Source: an uncultured Collinsella sp. (GTDB lineage Bacteria > Actinomycetota > Coriobacteriia > Coriobacteriales > Coriobacteriaceae). From it: 49,782 bases of DNA. Of this stretch, positions 32,578 to 40,944 are shown in pieces. A program made the translations under genes and the position numbers. The notes under the pieces are model-generated. The model made no database searches. It had not been told where the DNA came from and was given only the letters and a program-made list of their open reading frames with translations. Positions within the stretch are counted from its first letter, which is position 1. Every line of letters begins with the position of its first letter. The DNA is taken from positions 1 to 49,782 of the forward strand of contig UQIC01000015.1 in assembly GCA_900540985.1 (NCBI GenBank), given 5' to 3'.

Positions 32578-33548
32578 GCCATCGCCCCCACGGCGAGCAC
32601 GACCGCCGCGCGCGCGGCGCCGAAGACGACGAGCGCGCATACGGACGCGGCGAGCATGAGCCTTGTCGCCCGGGCGATGTCGCCCCACTCGATTTCACGG
32701 GACGCGTCGCCTATCGTCGGTTTCTCAACGAGCTTGCCGAAATACACCGCGGGTCCTGCCAGGCGCAGCCCGAGCGCGCCCGCACACGCTGACTCGGTCT
32801 GCGCCGAGTTGGGGCTCGCATGGCGACGCCTGTCGCGGCGCCAGATGCGCGCCGCCCCGCGCGCGTCGAGCCCAACGATCGGGCACACGGCGATCATGAA
32901 CAGGGCCGATAAGCGCGAGGGAATCCAGTTCACCGCATCGTCGAGGCGCGCCGAGGCGCGACCGAAGTCGATGTAGCGCTCGTTTTTGTAGCCCACCATG
33001 CTGTCGAGCGTGTTCACCGCCTTGTACGCCATGCCCAAGGGCGCACCCCCGATCATAAGGTAGAAAAGCGGCGCGATGACGCCGTCGCTCGCGTTCTCCG
33101 CCACCGTTTCCACGGCGGCGCGCGTGACGCCCTGCTCGTCGAGAACAGACGTGTCGCGTCCCACGATGAGCCCGACGGCTTCGCGCGCCGCGACAAGGCC
33201 GCCCTTCGAGAACGCGCGGGCCACGGCCAGGCTCTGGCGGCGCAGCTCGCATGCCGCGAGAATCTGATAGCTCGCCCATGCCTCGGCCACAAAGCGCAAG
33301 CCGGGGTGAACCATGCCGCAAAGATGCAGGATTCCCCAGGTCAAAAGCCAACACGCAAGCGGAAGCGCCACGGCGAGCACAAGCCCTGCGGCGCGCGTGC
33401 CCGCGGACGTTTGCGGGAATGCGCCCCGCAGGCGGCCTTCGGCCCACGTGATCGCGCGCCCCATGGCGACGACGGGATGGGGAAGCCAACGCGGGTCGCC
33501 GAAGGCAAGGTCGGCCGCGAACCCGGCGGCGACGGCAAGAATCGTCAT
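32574..33548 (-). CDS. cbiB: Adenosylcobinamide-phosphate synthase
   Basis: Membrane enzyme joining aminopropanol phosphate to adenosylcobyric acid. The 324-residue product is strongly hydrophobic with several transmembrane helices. It carries FAADLAFGDPRWLPHPVVAM, AVETVAENASDGVIAPLFY and KAVNTLDSMVGYKNERYIDF, all conserved in CbiB. ATG 33548 shares one base with the stop of the upstream fusion gene (TGATG). Confidence 0.94.
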   Translation of the reverse strand: MTILAVAAGFAADLAFGDPRWLPHPVVAMGRAITWAEGRLRGAFPQTSAGTRAAGLVLAVALPLACWLLTWGILHLCGMVHPGLRFVAEAWASYQILAACELRRQSLAVARAFSKGGLVAAREAVGLIVGRDTSVLDEQGVTRAAVETVAENASDGVIAPLFYLMIGGAPLGMAYKAVNTLDSMVGYKNERYIDFGRASARLDDAVNWIPSRLSALFMIAVCPIVGLDARGAARIWRRDRRRHASPNSAQTESACAGALGLRLAGPAVYFGKLVEKPTIGDASREIEWGDIARATRLMLAASVCALVVFGAARAAVVLAVGAMA

Positions 33549-34549
33549 CACCGGGCATCGCCCCCCGAAGCGGGGCGAACGTCGCGAAGGCAGCGCCCAT
33601 CCCAGGTGGCGGCCCATGCGCCGCCCGGCTCGGTATGCACGTCGAAGTATCCCATTTTCGGGACAGCTAGCTCGGAGAGCAGCGCTTTCACGGTACCCGC
33701 GTGAACGACGAAGACGGCGCGCCCACTCCCCTGGGCGCGCTCCGAATCGCACGCCTCCCGAAACGCCGCGACGACGCGGCGGGTGAAATCGCTCTTGCCC
33801 TCGCCATGCGGGCAGCGCGTCTCACACCAGGAGTCTACCCAGGCGCGGTAACGCGCATCCTCTTTAAGTTCGGCGGCGCTTCGCCCCTCGAAGTCGCCGA
33901 AATCCATCTCGCGCAGACCGGGGCACGCCATAAGCTCCGCGTTCGGGAAGAGAATGCGTGCCGTCCGGTCGGTGCGGGCCATGCCGCTCGTGATAACACG
34001 GAACACGTCACGATCGCACGCGAGATCGCGCAACGCGCGCTCGCCCGCGCTCGACAGGGGCTCGTCGGTGCCCGCCCCGCTGTAGCGATGGTCTTCCGTG
34101 CCCGCCGTGGCACCATGGCGCACGAAGATGACTTCCAAAGGCGCGCCCGCGCCCAGCGTCCCTCGAGGCGCATCGGCAAGGTTTCCTTTGATGACCTGGG
34201 GAATCCCGCACGTCATGCGCACGACGACGTCGGCGCGCGCAGCGAGCGCGCATCCCAGGCGCCCCGCGCGCTCGCGCCATTGGGCGTCTTCCGCACGCAT
34301 AGGGACGACCCCCGAGCCGACCAAGGTCAGAATCACTGCGTCGAAGCCGATCAGCCACTCGAGCGCCCGGTCAGCGTCGAGCGCGCGTACGAGTTCCTCA
34401 GCACGGTACGCGACGCGGCCGGCAAAAGCCGCGGGCACGCTGCCCGCCGCGAGCTGCGCCGTGTCGACAAAATCGTCCGCCGCGAACCCGAGCTTTTCGC
34501 GCACGAAGGTCCTCTTCCCCGAATGCGCACCACCTACCACGAGAATCAT
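33548..34549 (-). CDS. Fusion of a short CobU-like P-loop domain with an alpha-ribazole phosphatase (CobC-like) domain
   Basis: Bifunctional nucleotide-loop protein of 333 residues. Residues 1-125 form a compact CobU-like domain with Walker A GGAHSGKR, TLVGSGVVP (the family NEVGxGIVP motif) and CGIPQVIKG. The region that holds the guanylylated histidine of full-length CobU is missing. Residues 138-333 form a histidine phosphatase with the catalytic VRHGATAGT (R144, H145), TDEPLSSAGERAL, SGMARTDRTARI and VVHAGTVKALL, fitting CobC, which removes the phosphate from alpha-ribazole phosphate or cobalamin phosphate. ATG 34549 overlaps cobS by four bases. A separate CobU is encoded two genes upstream. 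Confidence 0.85.
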   Translation of the reverse strand: MILVVGGAHSGKRTFVREKLGFAADDFVDTAQLAAGSVPAAFAGRVAYRAEELVRALDADRALEWLIGFDAVILTLVGSGVVPMRAEDAQWRERAGRLGCALAARADVVVRMTCGIPQVIKGNLADAPRGTLGAGAPLEVIFVRHGATAGTEDHRYSGAGTDEPLSSAGERALRDLACDRDVFRVITSGMARTDRTARILFPNAELMACPGLREMDFGDFEGRSAAELKEDARYRAWVDSWCETRCPHGEGKSDFTRRVVAAFREACDSERAQGSGRAVFVVHAGTVKALLSELAVPKMGYFDVHTEPGGAWAATWDGRCLRDVRPASGGDAR

Positions 34550-35313
34550 AGGAGCATGCCCCCCGCCACCAGCATGGCAAGCATCGCGAGCTCGGCCCAT
34601 TGCAGAAACCATCCGGCCAAATCCCCCGTCACCCCGCCGAAGCGGGACAGGGCAACATGGCGGTACCACGCGAGCGCCAAAAGCCCCGCCACCGCCATAA
34701 GGGCGCCGACGGCCTGAGCGCACGCGACCATCCCTGCAGCCGAAGCCGCAGCGAAAGCGCAAAGCGGCACGACGATCGCCGCGCGCTTCTTCGCAGGCGA
34801 GAGCCCCGCGGCCATGCCGTCCGCCCGCGCGGCAGGCCAGCATTCTACGGCGAGCCCCGAAAGCGCGCGGGAGAACACGAGCGAGCACAGAAGCGCGAGG
34901 AACGCCCCCGCCGTAAGCGGCAGCGCGGTGAACAGGGAAAACTGCAGAATAAGGTACACAACAACACCGATGACCCCGAAGGCGCCCGCCCGCGGGTCGT
35001 GCATGATCTCGAGCTTTCGCTCGCGCGGGGCCCAACTTGCAAGCGCATCGGAGGTGTCGCAGAGCCCGTCTAGGTGGATGCCTCCCGTCACCGCCACAGG
35101 CAGCGCCGCGAGCACGGCCGCGACGATGGTCGCGGGTACGCCGAGCAGGCTCGCCACGTACCCCCACGCCGTCATGAGGAAGCCTTCCGCAAGGCCCACC
35201 AGGGGAAACGCGGCAAGCGCATGGGTTGATCCGAAATCGGTCCAGGCCGATTTCGGGACGGGGATGCGCGAGAACGTTCCGAACGCCGCGCCGATTGCCT
35301 CTGCTATCTTCAC
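34546..35313 (-). CDS. cobS: Adenosylcobinamide-GDP ribazoletransferase (cobalamin synthase)
   Basis: Membrane enzyme that joins adenosylcobinamide-GDP and alpha-ribazole to give cobalamin. The 255-residue product has about six hydrophobic helices, FGTFSRIPVPKSAW near the N-terminus, and TGGIHLDGLCDTSDALASW with the conserved acidic active-site residues at about 86-104, followed by KLEIMHDPRAGAFGVIG. The start is GTG 35313, overlapping the cobU stop (GTGA). Confidence 0.93.
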   Translation of the reverse strand: MKIAEAIGAAFGTFSRIPVPKSAWTDFGSTHALAAFPLVGLAEGFLMTAWGYVASLLGVPATIVAAVLAALPVAVTGGIHLDGLCDTSDALASWAPRERKLEIMHDPRAGAFGVIGVVVYLILQFSLFTALPLTAGAFLALLCSLVFSRALSGLAVECWPAARADGMAAGLSPAKKRAAIVVPLCAFAAASAAGMVACAQAVGALMAVAGLLALAWYRHVALSRFGGVTGDLAGWFLQWAELAMLAMLVAGGMLL

Positions 35314-35858
35314 CTTGTAGGTCCTTCGCCTTTCATCCACACGGGAATCCCGCATACCACTTCGACTGCGCGGTCGGCCAGCGCCACCACACCCGCGTTC
35401 ACGCGCGCGAGCGCGCGCCTCCATGCCTCGGTCCCCTCATCGTAGCGCATCCCATCGGCGAACACGTCGACGGTGACCACCACCGTATACGCAGCGGCCT
35501 GAGCGAGCCGTTCGATGCCTCCGAGCACCTCGCGCGCCGCAGCGTCGGGGTCACGTGGGGACAAGCCGCCTTCCGCGAAAAGCTCGTTTGCAACCAGGTT
35601 GCCCACGTCCTCCAAAAGAAGCGTGCAGCCGTGCGGAAGCCCGGACACTGCGGCGCCCACGTCACGCGTGCGCTCGAGGGTGGAAAACCCCTTGCCCTCG
35701 CGCAGCGCCCGATGGCGCGCGATGCGGCGGGCGCCCTCTTCCCCGAAGGGCTCCATCGTTGCCAGGTACACGCGAGGGCCGTCGTGCCCGAGGCACAGGG
35801 ACTCGGCGTAGGCGCTCTTGCCGCTCGCGGCGGCGCCGATGACGAGCGTCACCGTCAT
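35310..35858 (-). CDS. cobU: Adenosylcobinamide kinase / adenosylcobinamide-phosphate guanylyltransferase
   Basis: Phosphorylates adenosylcobinamide and transfers GMP to it. The 182-residue product has Walker A GAAASGKSAYAES (8-20), VYLATMEPFGEEGARRIARH with the histidine and arginine region that is guanylylated in CobU, and LLLEDVGNLVANELF. Instead of the usual NEVGxGIVP it carries VDVFADGMRYDEGTEAW, the variant I associate with clostridial CobU proteins. ATG 35858 overlaps the cobT stop. Confidence 0.88.
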   Translation of the reverse strand: MTVTLVIGAAASGKSAYAESLCLGHDGPRVYLATMEPFGEEGARRIARHRALREGKGFSTLERTRDVGAAVSGLPHGCTLLLEDVGNLVANELFAEGGLSPRDPDAAAREVLGGIERLAQAAAYTVVVTVDVFADGMRYDEGTEAWRRALARVNAGVVALADRAVEVVCGIPVWMKGEGPTR

Positions 35859-36997
35859 TTCCCGGCCTCGAAATGCTCGTAAGCAGCCATGCCAGTCGCC
35901 GTGAACGTCTTCCCATCCCGGTACACGCGCAGCACCGAATCCAGAAGGGGCAGATACGCCATGGCGCCCGCGCCCTCGCCCAAGTGCATGCCTGCGTCGA
36001 GGGGTGCCTTTATGCCGAGCTCGCGAAGGAGCTCTTGGCTTGCGGGTTCGCTTGATGCGTGGGTGCCCACGAGGTAGCCCAAGGCGTTGGGGCACAGGCG
36101 CGCCGCACACAGGGCCGCCGTGCAGGATATGACCCCGTCGAGGAGCGCCGGCACCTTCGAGGCCGCGGCCCCCAGGTAGAAGCCGCACATCGCCGCGATG
36201 TCGAAGCCGCCCACCTTCGAGAGCACGTCGATCGGGTCGGCGGGATCGGGCGAGTTCGCGTCGATAGCGCGCTCGACCACGTCGCGCTTGCGCGCGAGCG
36301 AGGCGTCCGAGAGCCCCGCGCCGCGCCCGACGAGGCTACGCGCGTCCGCCCGGATGAGCACTGCGGCCACCGCCGCCGAGGTGGTCGTGTTGCCGATGCC
36401 CATCTCGCCCGCGGCGAGAAGGCGTACGCCGGCGCGGGCAAGCCCGCACGCGACGGCGATTCCGACCTCGATCGCGCGAACGGCCCCATCGCGAGACATA
36501 GCGAACCTGTGCGCGATGTTGCCGCTCCCCCGCCGCACGTTCGCGCGCACCATGCGCGCGTCTTCTATGCCCCGGGCCATACCCACGTCGACGGGCACGA
36601 CCTCGGCACCCGCGAACGCCGCCATGCGGCAGGCGCTCGTGGCCCCCTCGCACATGTTGCGCGCGACGGCTCGCGTCACGTCTTGCCCGCTTTGCGACAC
36701 GCCTTCGGCAACGACCCCGTTGTCGGAGAAGAATACTGCGAGCGCACGGGGAAACTCGGCCACCTCGGCGCTCCCCTGAGCTGCGGCGATACGCGCGACG
36801 GCGTCTTCAAAGTCACCCAATCCCCCCAAGGGGTGCGCGATGGAGTCCCACGTGGCGTACGCGGCGGCGCGGGCGCACTCGTCTGCGGGCGCGATCCGGG
36901 AGAGCGCGGCTTCGAGCACGGCGCCCGGCGCCGACGAGAACGCGAGATCGACTTCCTCGCGGATGCAGGCAAGCGCGGTTTCAGTTGCTTCAGCCAT
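35855..36997 (-). CDS. cobT: Nicotinate-nucleotide--dimethylbenzimidazole phosphoribosyltransferase
   Basis: Makes alpha-ribazole phosphate from a lower-ligand base and nicotinate mononucleotide. The 380-residue product contains LAVFFSDNGVVAEGVSQSGQ, ANVRRGSGNIAHRFAMSRDG, LLAAGEMGIGNTTTSAAVAA and HLGEGAGAMAYLPLLDSVLR, including the catalytic Glu region near the C-terminus. It is slightly longer than average. ATG 36997 overlaps cbiA by eight bases. Lower-ligand choice cannot be told from this sequence, and no bza or bluB genes are in the window. Confidence 0.93.
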   Translation of the reverse strand: MAEATETALACIREEVDLAFSSAPGAVLEAALSRIAPADECARAAAYATWDSIAHPLGGLGDFEDAVARIAAAQGSAEVAEFPRALAVFFSDNGVVAEGVSQSGQDVTRAVARNMCEGATSACRMAAFAGAEVVPVDVGMARGIEDARMVRANVRRGSGNIAHRFAMSRDGAVRAIEVGIAVACGLARAGVRLLAAGEMGIGNTTTSAAVAAVLIRADARSLVGRGAGLSDASLARKRDVVERAIDANSPDPADPIDVLSKVGGFDIAAMCGFYLGAAASKVPALLDGVISCTAALCAARLCPNALGYLVGTHASSEPASQELLRELGIKAPLDAGMHLGEGAGAMAYLPLLDSVLRVYRDGKTFTATGMAAYEHFEAGK

Positions 36998-38372
36998 GCC
37001 GTCTCCTCTCTGCGAACGACGCTGCGGCAGACGCGAACGCGCGCGCAACGTCGGGGTTCGCAGGATAGTACACATGCGGGAAGCCCGCAACCAGGGACGG
37101 GGTGGTCGTCATGCACGGCCAGCCCTTGTCGCGCCGGGGCTTCTGCGCCCAGAAGTCGCCGCCCGGGCAGGTGGACTGCCAGTAGTGGAACTCGTGCGCG
37201 CGGATGCGTGTGCCGCGCGGCCCGTAGAGCCCGTCGCGTTGGGAAGTGAGCTCCACGTACCCGAAATGGGACAGCCTTCCCCCGTTCTCGCTTGCGCCCT
37301 CAAGGGCGCCCGCAACAGGCCAGCGCCGCCCCTCGCTATCGGCGATTTCGCGCTGCAGGTACAGAAACCCACCGCATTCGGCGACCGTCGGCATGCCGGA
37401 TTCCACCGCACGCCGCACCGCCTCGCGCATCGGCGCGTTCTCGGAGAGCTGCCGCGCATGGAGCTCCGGGTAGCCGCCTCCCAGATAGAGGGCGCTTGTC
37501 CCCCGGGGCAACTCGCTATCACACAGGGGGCTGAAAAAGGCCAGCTCGCAACCCAGGTCCTCGAGCGCGCGCAGGTTCTCCTCGTAGTAGAACGAAAACG
37601 CCTCGTCACGCGCGACGGCGATGATGGGCCGCGCTCCCGCGATCGGCTCCAACCGGTAAGGTTCCTCGCGGATATCGGGTGCCGTCGCCGCTATTTCGAG
37701 CAAGCGGTCGACGTCGACGCTCTTTTCCACCAGCTCGGCCATCTTATCGATGTGCGCGGAGAGCTGCTCCACCTCGTCGGCGGTCACAAGCCCCAGATGC
37801 CGGCTTTCGAGCGAGAACGCCTCGTCGGCGGGGATATTCCCCAAAACCGCGACGCCCGTGTGCTTCTCGATCGCAGGCGCCGCATAGGCGCAGGCAGCGG
37901 CGATCGTCTTGTTCAGCACGACGCCGCGCACGTTCGCACAAGGCAGGAACTCGGCGATGCCGCGGATTACGGCGGCGAGCGATAAAGACGCGCCGCGCCC
38001 GTTCACCACTAAAACGACCGGCGTTTCCGTGTCGCGCGCAACCTGGTAGCTGCTCGCGTCGGCCACGCCGGGCGCCATGCCGTCGTAGAAGCCCATGACC
38101 CCCTCGAGCACCGCGACATCCGCGCCCGCGGCGCCGCGTGCGAGCAGGGCGCGCAGCGCCGGGACGTCGGTGAAGAAGCCGTCTAAGTTGCCCGAGCGCG
38201 CACCCACGACGCGGCGATGAAAGAGCGGGTCAATGTAGTCGGGGCCGCATTTGAAGGCCGCGCATGCAAGGCCGCGGCGCGCGAGCGCGCGCAGGAGCGA
38301 GCACGTTACGACCGTCTTGCCGCTCCCGCTCGAGGGCGCAGCGACCATGAAGCGCGGAATGGACGTGCTCAC
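36990..38372 (-). CDS. cbiA: Cobyrinate a,c-diamide synthase
   Basis: ATP- and glutamine-dependent amidation of side chains a and c. The 460-residue product has the N-terminal P-loop APSSGSGKTVVTCSLLRAL (about 12-30), FKCGPDYIDPLFH, LEGVMGFYDGM, the YLGGGYPELHARQLSEN segment, and the glutaminase nucleophile in AECGGFLYLQ, with IRAHEFHYW near the C-terminus. GTG 38372 overlaps the cbiET stop (GTGA). Length and motifs are normal for CbiA. Confidence 0.94.
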   Translation of the reverse strand: MSTSIPRFMVAAPSSGSGKTVVTCSLLRALARRGLACAAFKCGPDYIDPLFHRRVVGARSGNLDGFFTDVPALRALLARGAAGADVAVLEGVMGFYDGMAPGVADASSYQVARDTETPVVLVVNGRGASLSLAAVIRGIAEFLPCANVRGVVLNKTIAAACAYAAPAIEKHTGVAVLGNIPADEAFSLESRHLGLVTADEVEQLSAHIDKMAELVEKSVDVDRLLEIAATAPDIREEPYRLEPIAGARPIIAVARDEAFSFYYEENLRALEDLGCELAFFSPLCDSELPRGTSALYLGGGYPELHARQLSENAPMREAVRRAVESGMPTVAECGGFLYLQREIADSEGRRWPVAGALEGASENGGRLSHFGYVELTSQRDGLYGPRGTRIRAHEFHYWQSTCPGGDFWAQKPRRDKGWPCMTTTPSLVAGFPHVYYPANPDVARAFASAAASFAERRRHG

Positions 38373-39718
38373 CGGGCACCGCCTTCCCCACCTGCACCAC
38401 GCGCGCTGACGAGGAACACGGGGTTTTGAGCCTTCATAAGATGGTGCGAGCCTACAGCCTCGGCGCGGGCGGCCGACACCTGGCACGCCTCGAACCCCTT
38501 AAAGCGCGAACCCGAGAGGAGCGCGCACGCCTCGGTGAGAGTCTCAACGGTGACGCATGGCACGCACAGGCGAACCTGCGAGTTCTTCTCGAGCGCCGCC
38601 TCCAAGATGGAGGGAAGCTCGCCCGCGCTCCCGCCGACGAACACGGCGTCGGGGACGGGCAGTTTCGCGAGCGCTTCGGGGGCGACGCCGGGGACCGCAT
38701 GCACGTTGCCGCACCCGAATGCATCCGCGTTCTCTCGGATGAGCCGCACGCCGGTCGCGTTCCGCTCGACCGCCCATACCGACCCCGCTCGCGCGACGAG
38801 CGCCGCCTCGATCGATACGCTCCCCGTGCCGGCACCGACGTCCCACACGGTGTCGGTCGCGGTAAGGCGCAGCTTCGCGAGCGCGACGGCGCGCACCTCC
38901 TGCTTGGTCATGGGAACGTCGCCGCGGATGAAGAGCTCGTCGGGAATGCCCGAGGAAGCGTACGGCCAGCGGGAGCTCGCGGCGCGGGATGCGCCCGCAA
39001 AGTCCGCCGCGGAAGAAGCCGCCGCGGGCGCAGACGCGCCGGCCGGCGCCTCGGAGGCTACTCTAGAGCCCGCAGGCGACCCGGCGCAGCCTACGAACTC
39101 GATAAGCATCACGTTCAAGTCGTCGAACGTCTGACCTGCAATTTCACTTGCGGTCGCGCAGATGATGCGCTCGTCGGGGTACGACAGGCGCTCGGCCACG
39201 GTCACGCGCGCGTCCCCGAAGCCCGCCTGCACAAGCTCGCCCGAAAGCCGCGAGGGATCTTCCCCGTCCGACGTGGCGAGGAAGAGCTCACCTGCGCGCT
39301 CGGCCTCGGCCACGATGTCGCACGCCACGCCGTGAGCGCTCGCAAAGCGCCAATCCTGCCATGGACGCGCGAGGCGCGCGGCGAGATACGACGCTGAGCT
39401 TATGCCGGGAATGACGCGCACGTCCACCTGCGCGTTGCCGGAGAGCGCCTCCACCAGGCGGCGCGCGCCGCTGAACAGCCCCACATCGCCCGTCATCACG
39501 ACCACGGCGCGCTGCCACGACGCCGCATCGGTGAGCGCGGCGACGATGTCCGCCGTCTTCACGAGCTCGCATCTCACCACGTCGGGCGGCACGTCGATGC
39601 CGGCAAGCGCACGATGAGCGCCGATGACCACGTCGGCGATGTCGATCGCGTCGAGCGCCGCGCGCGAGAGCAAGTCGGGGTTTCCGGGCCCCGCCCCGAT
39701 GATCGTTACCTTTCGCAT
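38369..39718 (-). CDS. cbiET: CbiE-CbiT fusion: precorrin-6Y C5,15-methyltransferase and C12-decarboxylase
   Basis: Two-domain enzyme equivalent to CobL. Residues 1-208 are a tetrapyrrole methylase (CbiE) with VTIIGAGPGNPDLLSRAALD, VVMTGDVGLFSG and RVIPGISSASYLAARL. Residues 211-250 are an Ala/Ser-rich linker. Residues 255-449 are a Rossmann SAM methyltransferase (CbiT) with GDVPMTKQEVRAVALAKL, VWDVGAGTGSVSIEAAL and VFVGGSAGELPSILEAAL. ATG 39718 overlaps the cobJ stop by 13 bases. The longer in-frame extension upstream has no similarity and was rejected. Confidence 0.93.
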   Translation of the reverse strand: MRKVTIIGAGPGNPDLLSRAALDAIDIADVVIGAHRALAGIDVPPDVVRCELVKTADIVAALTDAASWQRAVVVMTGDVGLFSGARRLVEALSGNAQVDVRVIPGISSASYLAARLARPWQDWRFASAHGVACDIVAEAERAGELFLATSDGEDPSRLSGELVQAGFGDARVTVAERLSYPDERIICATASEIAGQTFDDLNVMLIEFVGCAGSPAGSRVASEAPAGASAPAAASSAADFAGASRAASSRWPYASSGIPDELFIRGDVPMTKQEVRAVALAKLRLTATDTVWDVGAGTGSVSIEAALVARAGSVWAVERNATGVRLIRENADAFGCGNVHAVPGVAPEALAKLPVPDAVFVGGSAGELPSILEAALEKNSQVRLCVPCVTVETLTEACALLSGSRFKGFEACQVSAARAEAVGSHHLMKAQNPVFLVSARGAGGEGGAR

Positions 39719-40449
39719 GGAATCTCCCGATACCCGCGCGGCGTGACCATACGGCCGCCTACGAGCTTCGTGTCCGCGTTGCCGACGAACACGGTGGTGA
39801 ACATGTCGGCGTCGATCTCCCCCAGCTCGGAGAGCATGCACATGCCCGACTGCTGCACCTCGCGCCCGATGTTGCGTACCCAGCCGCAGAGCGTGTCGGG
39901 GGCCTTCCATTCGAGCATAATCTTCGCCGCGCGCGAGAGCCTGTCGGCGCGCTTTCTGCTGCGCGGGTTGTACAAACAGATGCAGAAGTCGGCGCTCGCC
40001 ACGGCGGCGAGCCTGCGCTCGATGACCTCCCACGGCGTGAGCAGGTCGGAGAGCGACACGACCGCGAAGTCGTGGGCAAGCGGGGCGCCGAGCACCGCCG
40101 ACCCGCTCTGAGCCGCGGTGGCCCCGGCGATAACTTCCACGTCTACATCGGGGTAGTCCTCCGCAAGCTCCAGCACGGGGCTCGCCATGCCGTACACGCC
40201 CGCGTCACCGCTGCACACGAGCGCAACGGCTTCTCCACTCTGCGCGCGCGAAAGCGCAAGGCGGCACCGTTCGACCTCGTGCATCATCGGCGTCGCGAGA
40301 TTTGCCGCGTCTGGCACGGCGGCGAGCGCGAGCTCCACGTATTTCGTGTACCCCACAACGATGTCGGCCGCCTCGAGCGCGCGCCGAGCCGCAATCGTCA
40401 TGCCGTCGGGGCCGCCCGGGCCAATCCCCACCACGAAGAGCTTTCCCAT
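39706..40449 (-). CDS. cobJ: Precorrin-3B C17-methyltransferase (CbiH/CobJ)
   Basis: SAM-dependent ring-contracting methyltransferase. The 247-residue product has LFVVGIGPGGPDGMTIAARR at the N-terminus, VGYTKYVELA, VALVCSGDAGVYGMA, VEVIAGATAAQSGSAVLGAP and YNPRSRKRADRL, a clear CbiH/CobJ pattern. I used ATG 40449, which overlaps the stop of the cbiG 3' reading frame (TGATG), rather than GTG 40452. Confidence 0.94.
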   Translation of the reverse strand: MGKLFVVGIGPGGPDGMTIAARRALEAADIVVGYTKYVELALAAVPDAANLATPMMHEVERCRLALSRAQSGEAVALVCSGDAGVYGMASPVLELAEDYPDVDVEVIAGATAAQSGSAVLGAPLAHDFAVVSLSDLLTPWEVIERRLAAVASADFCICLYNPRSRKRADRLSRAAKIMLEWKAPDTLCGWVRNIGREVQQSGMCMLSELGEIDADMFTTVFVGNADTKLVGGRMVTPRGYREIPCER

Positions 40450-40844
40450 CACCGCTCCTTAAACGAAAGTTCGATAGTTACCCTGGAAAACGCGACGGTC
40501 ACGCCGCGGTGAGCGAGCTTCGGGAAGATAAGTTTGCCCCCGTCCGCGAGCGCCGCGCGCTCGCACACGTTGTCGACACCCACCGTCGCGCGCACGAAAT
40601 CAGATGGCGAAACGCTGCCTTCGACCTGCGACAACTCCTCTGCGGAATACGTCGCAAGCGGGATATTGCGCGCGCGGCAGAAGGAGAGCAGACCCTCCTC
40701 GTGCGCCTTCACGTCGATCGTCGCCGCCTCCCGCACGGCCGAAGGCGAAATGCCCGCCTGCCCGCACGCGAGAAGAAACGCCTCCCCAATCGCTTCGGCG
40801 CACGCACCGCGACGGCACCCTATGCCCGCAACGATGCAGGGCAC
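40449..40844 (-). CDS. cbiG: CbiG C-terminal (CobE-like) domain, separated from its N-terminal half
   Basis: C-terminal domain of cobalt-precorrin-5A hydrolase CbiG, also found alone as CobE. From GTG 40844 there are 131 residues, with the family opening VPCIVAGIGCRRGACAEAI, TIDVKAHEEGLLSFC, PLATYSAEELSQVEG and VGVDNVCERAAL. Read further upstream in the same frame the protein continues GEPLRLV and then poly-Gly from the C14 tract, so the natural start is within the full-length cbiG. No good ribosome-binding site precedes the GTG. It is in the same frame as the N-terminal part; the only break is a TGA at 40902-40904 between the two tracts. Confidence 0.85.
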   Translation of the reverse strand: MPCIVAGIGCRRGACAEAIGEAFLLACGQAGISPSAVREAATIDVKAHEEGLLSFCRARNIPLATYSAEELSQVEGSVSPSDFVRATVGVDNVCERAALADGGKLIFPKLAHRGVTVAFSRVTIELSFKER

Positions 40845-40879
40845 GACAAGGCGAAGCGGCTCCCCCGCCGGCGCCGACG

Positions 40880-40944
40880 CCCCCCCCCCCCCCTCGCCGT
40901 TTCAGCTTAATCCCCCGGTGAAAGGTAACTCCCCCCCCCCCCCC
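40880..40944. repeat. Two runs of 14 C flanking a 37-base spacer in the cbiG linker
   Basis: C14 at 40880-40893 and C14 at 40931-40944 (G-runs on the coding strand), separated by 37 bases. No comparable homopolymer occurs elsewhere in the window. With both at 14 the frame stays constant but the spacer contains TGA. Only a tract at 40931 of 12 or 15 together with one at 40880 of 13 or 16 would give an uninterrupted Gly-rich linker. This is either a phase-variable switch or an error-prone sequencing site. Confidence 0.9.
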
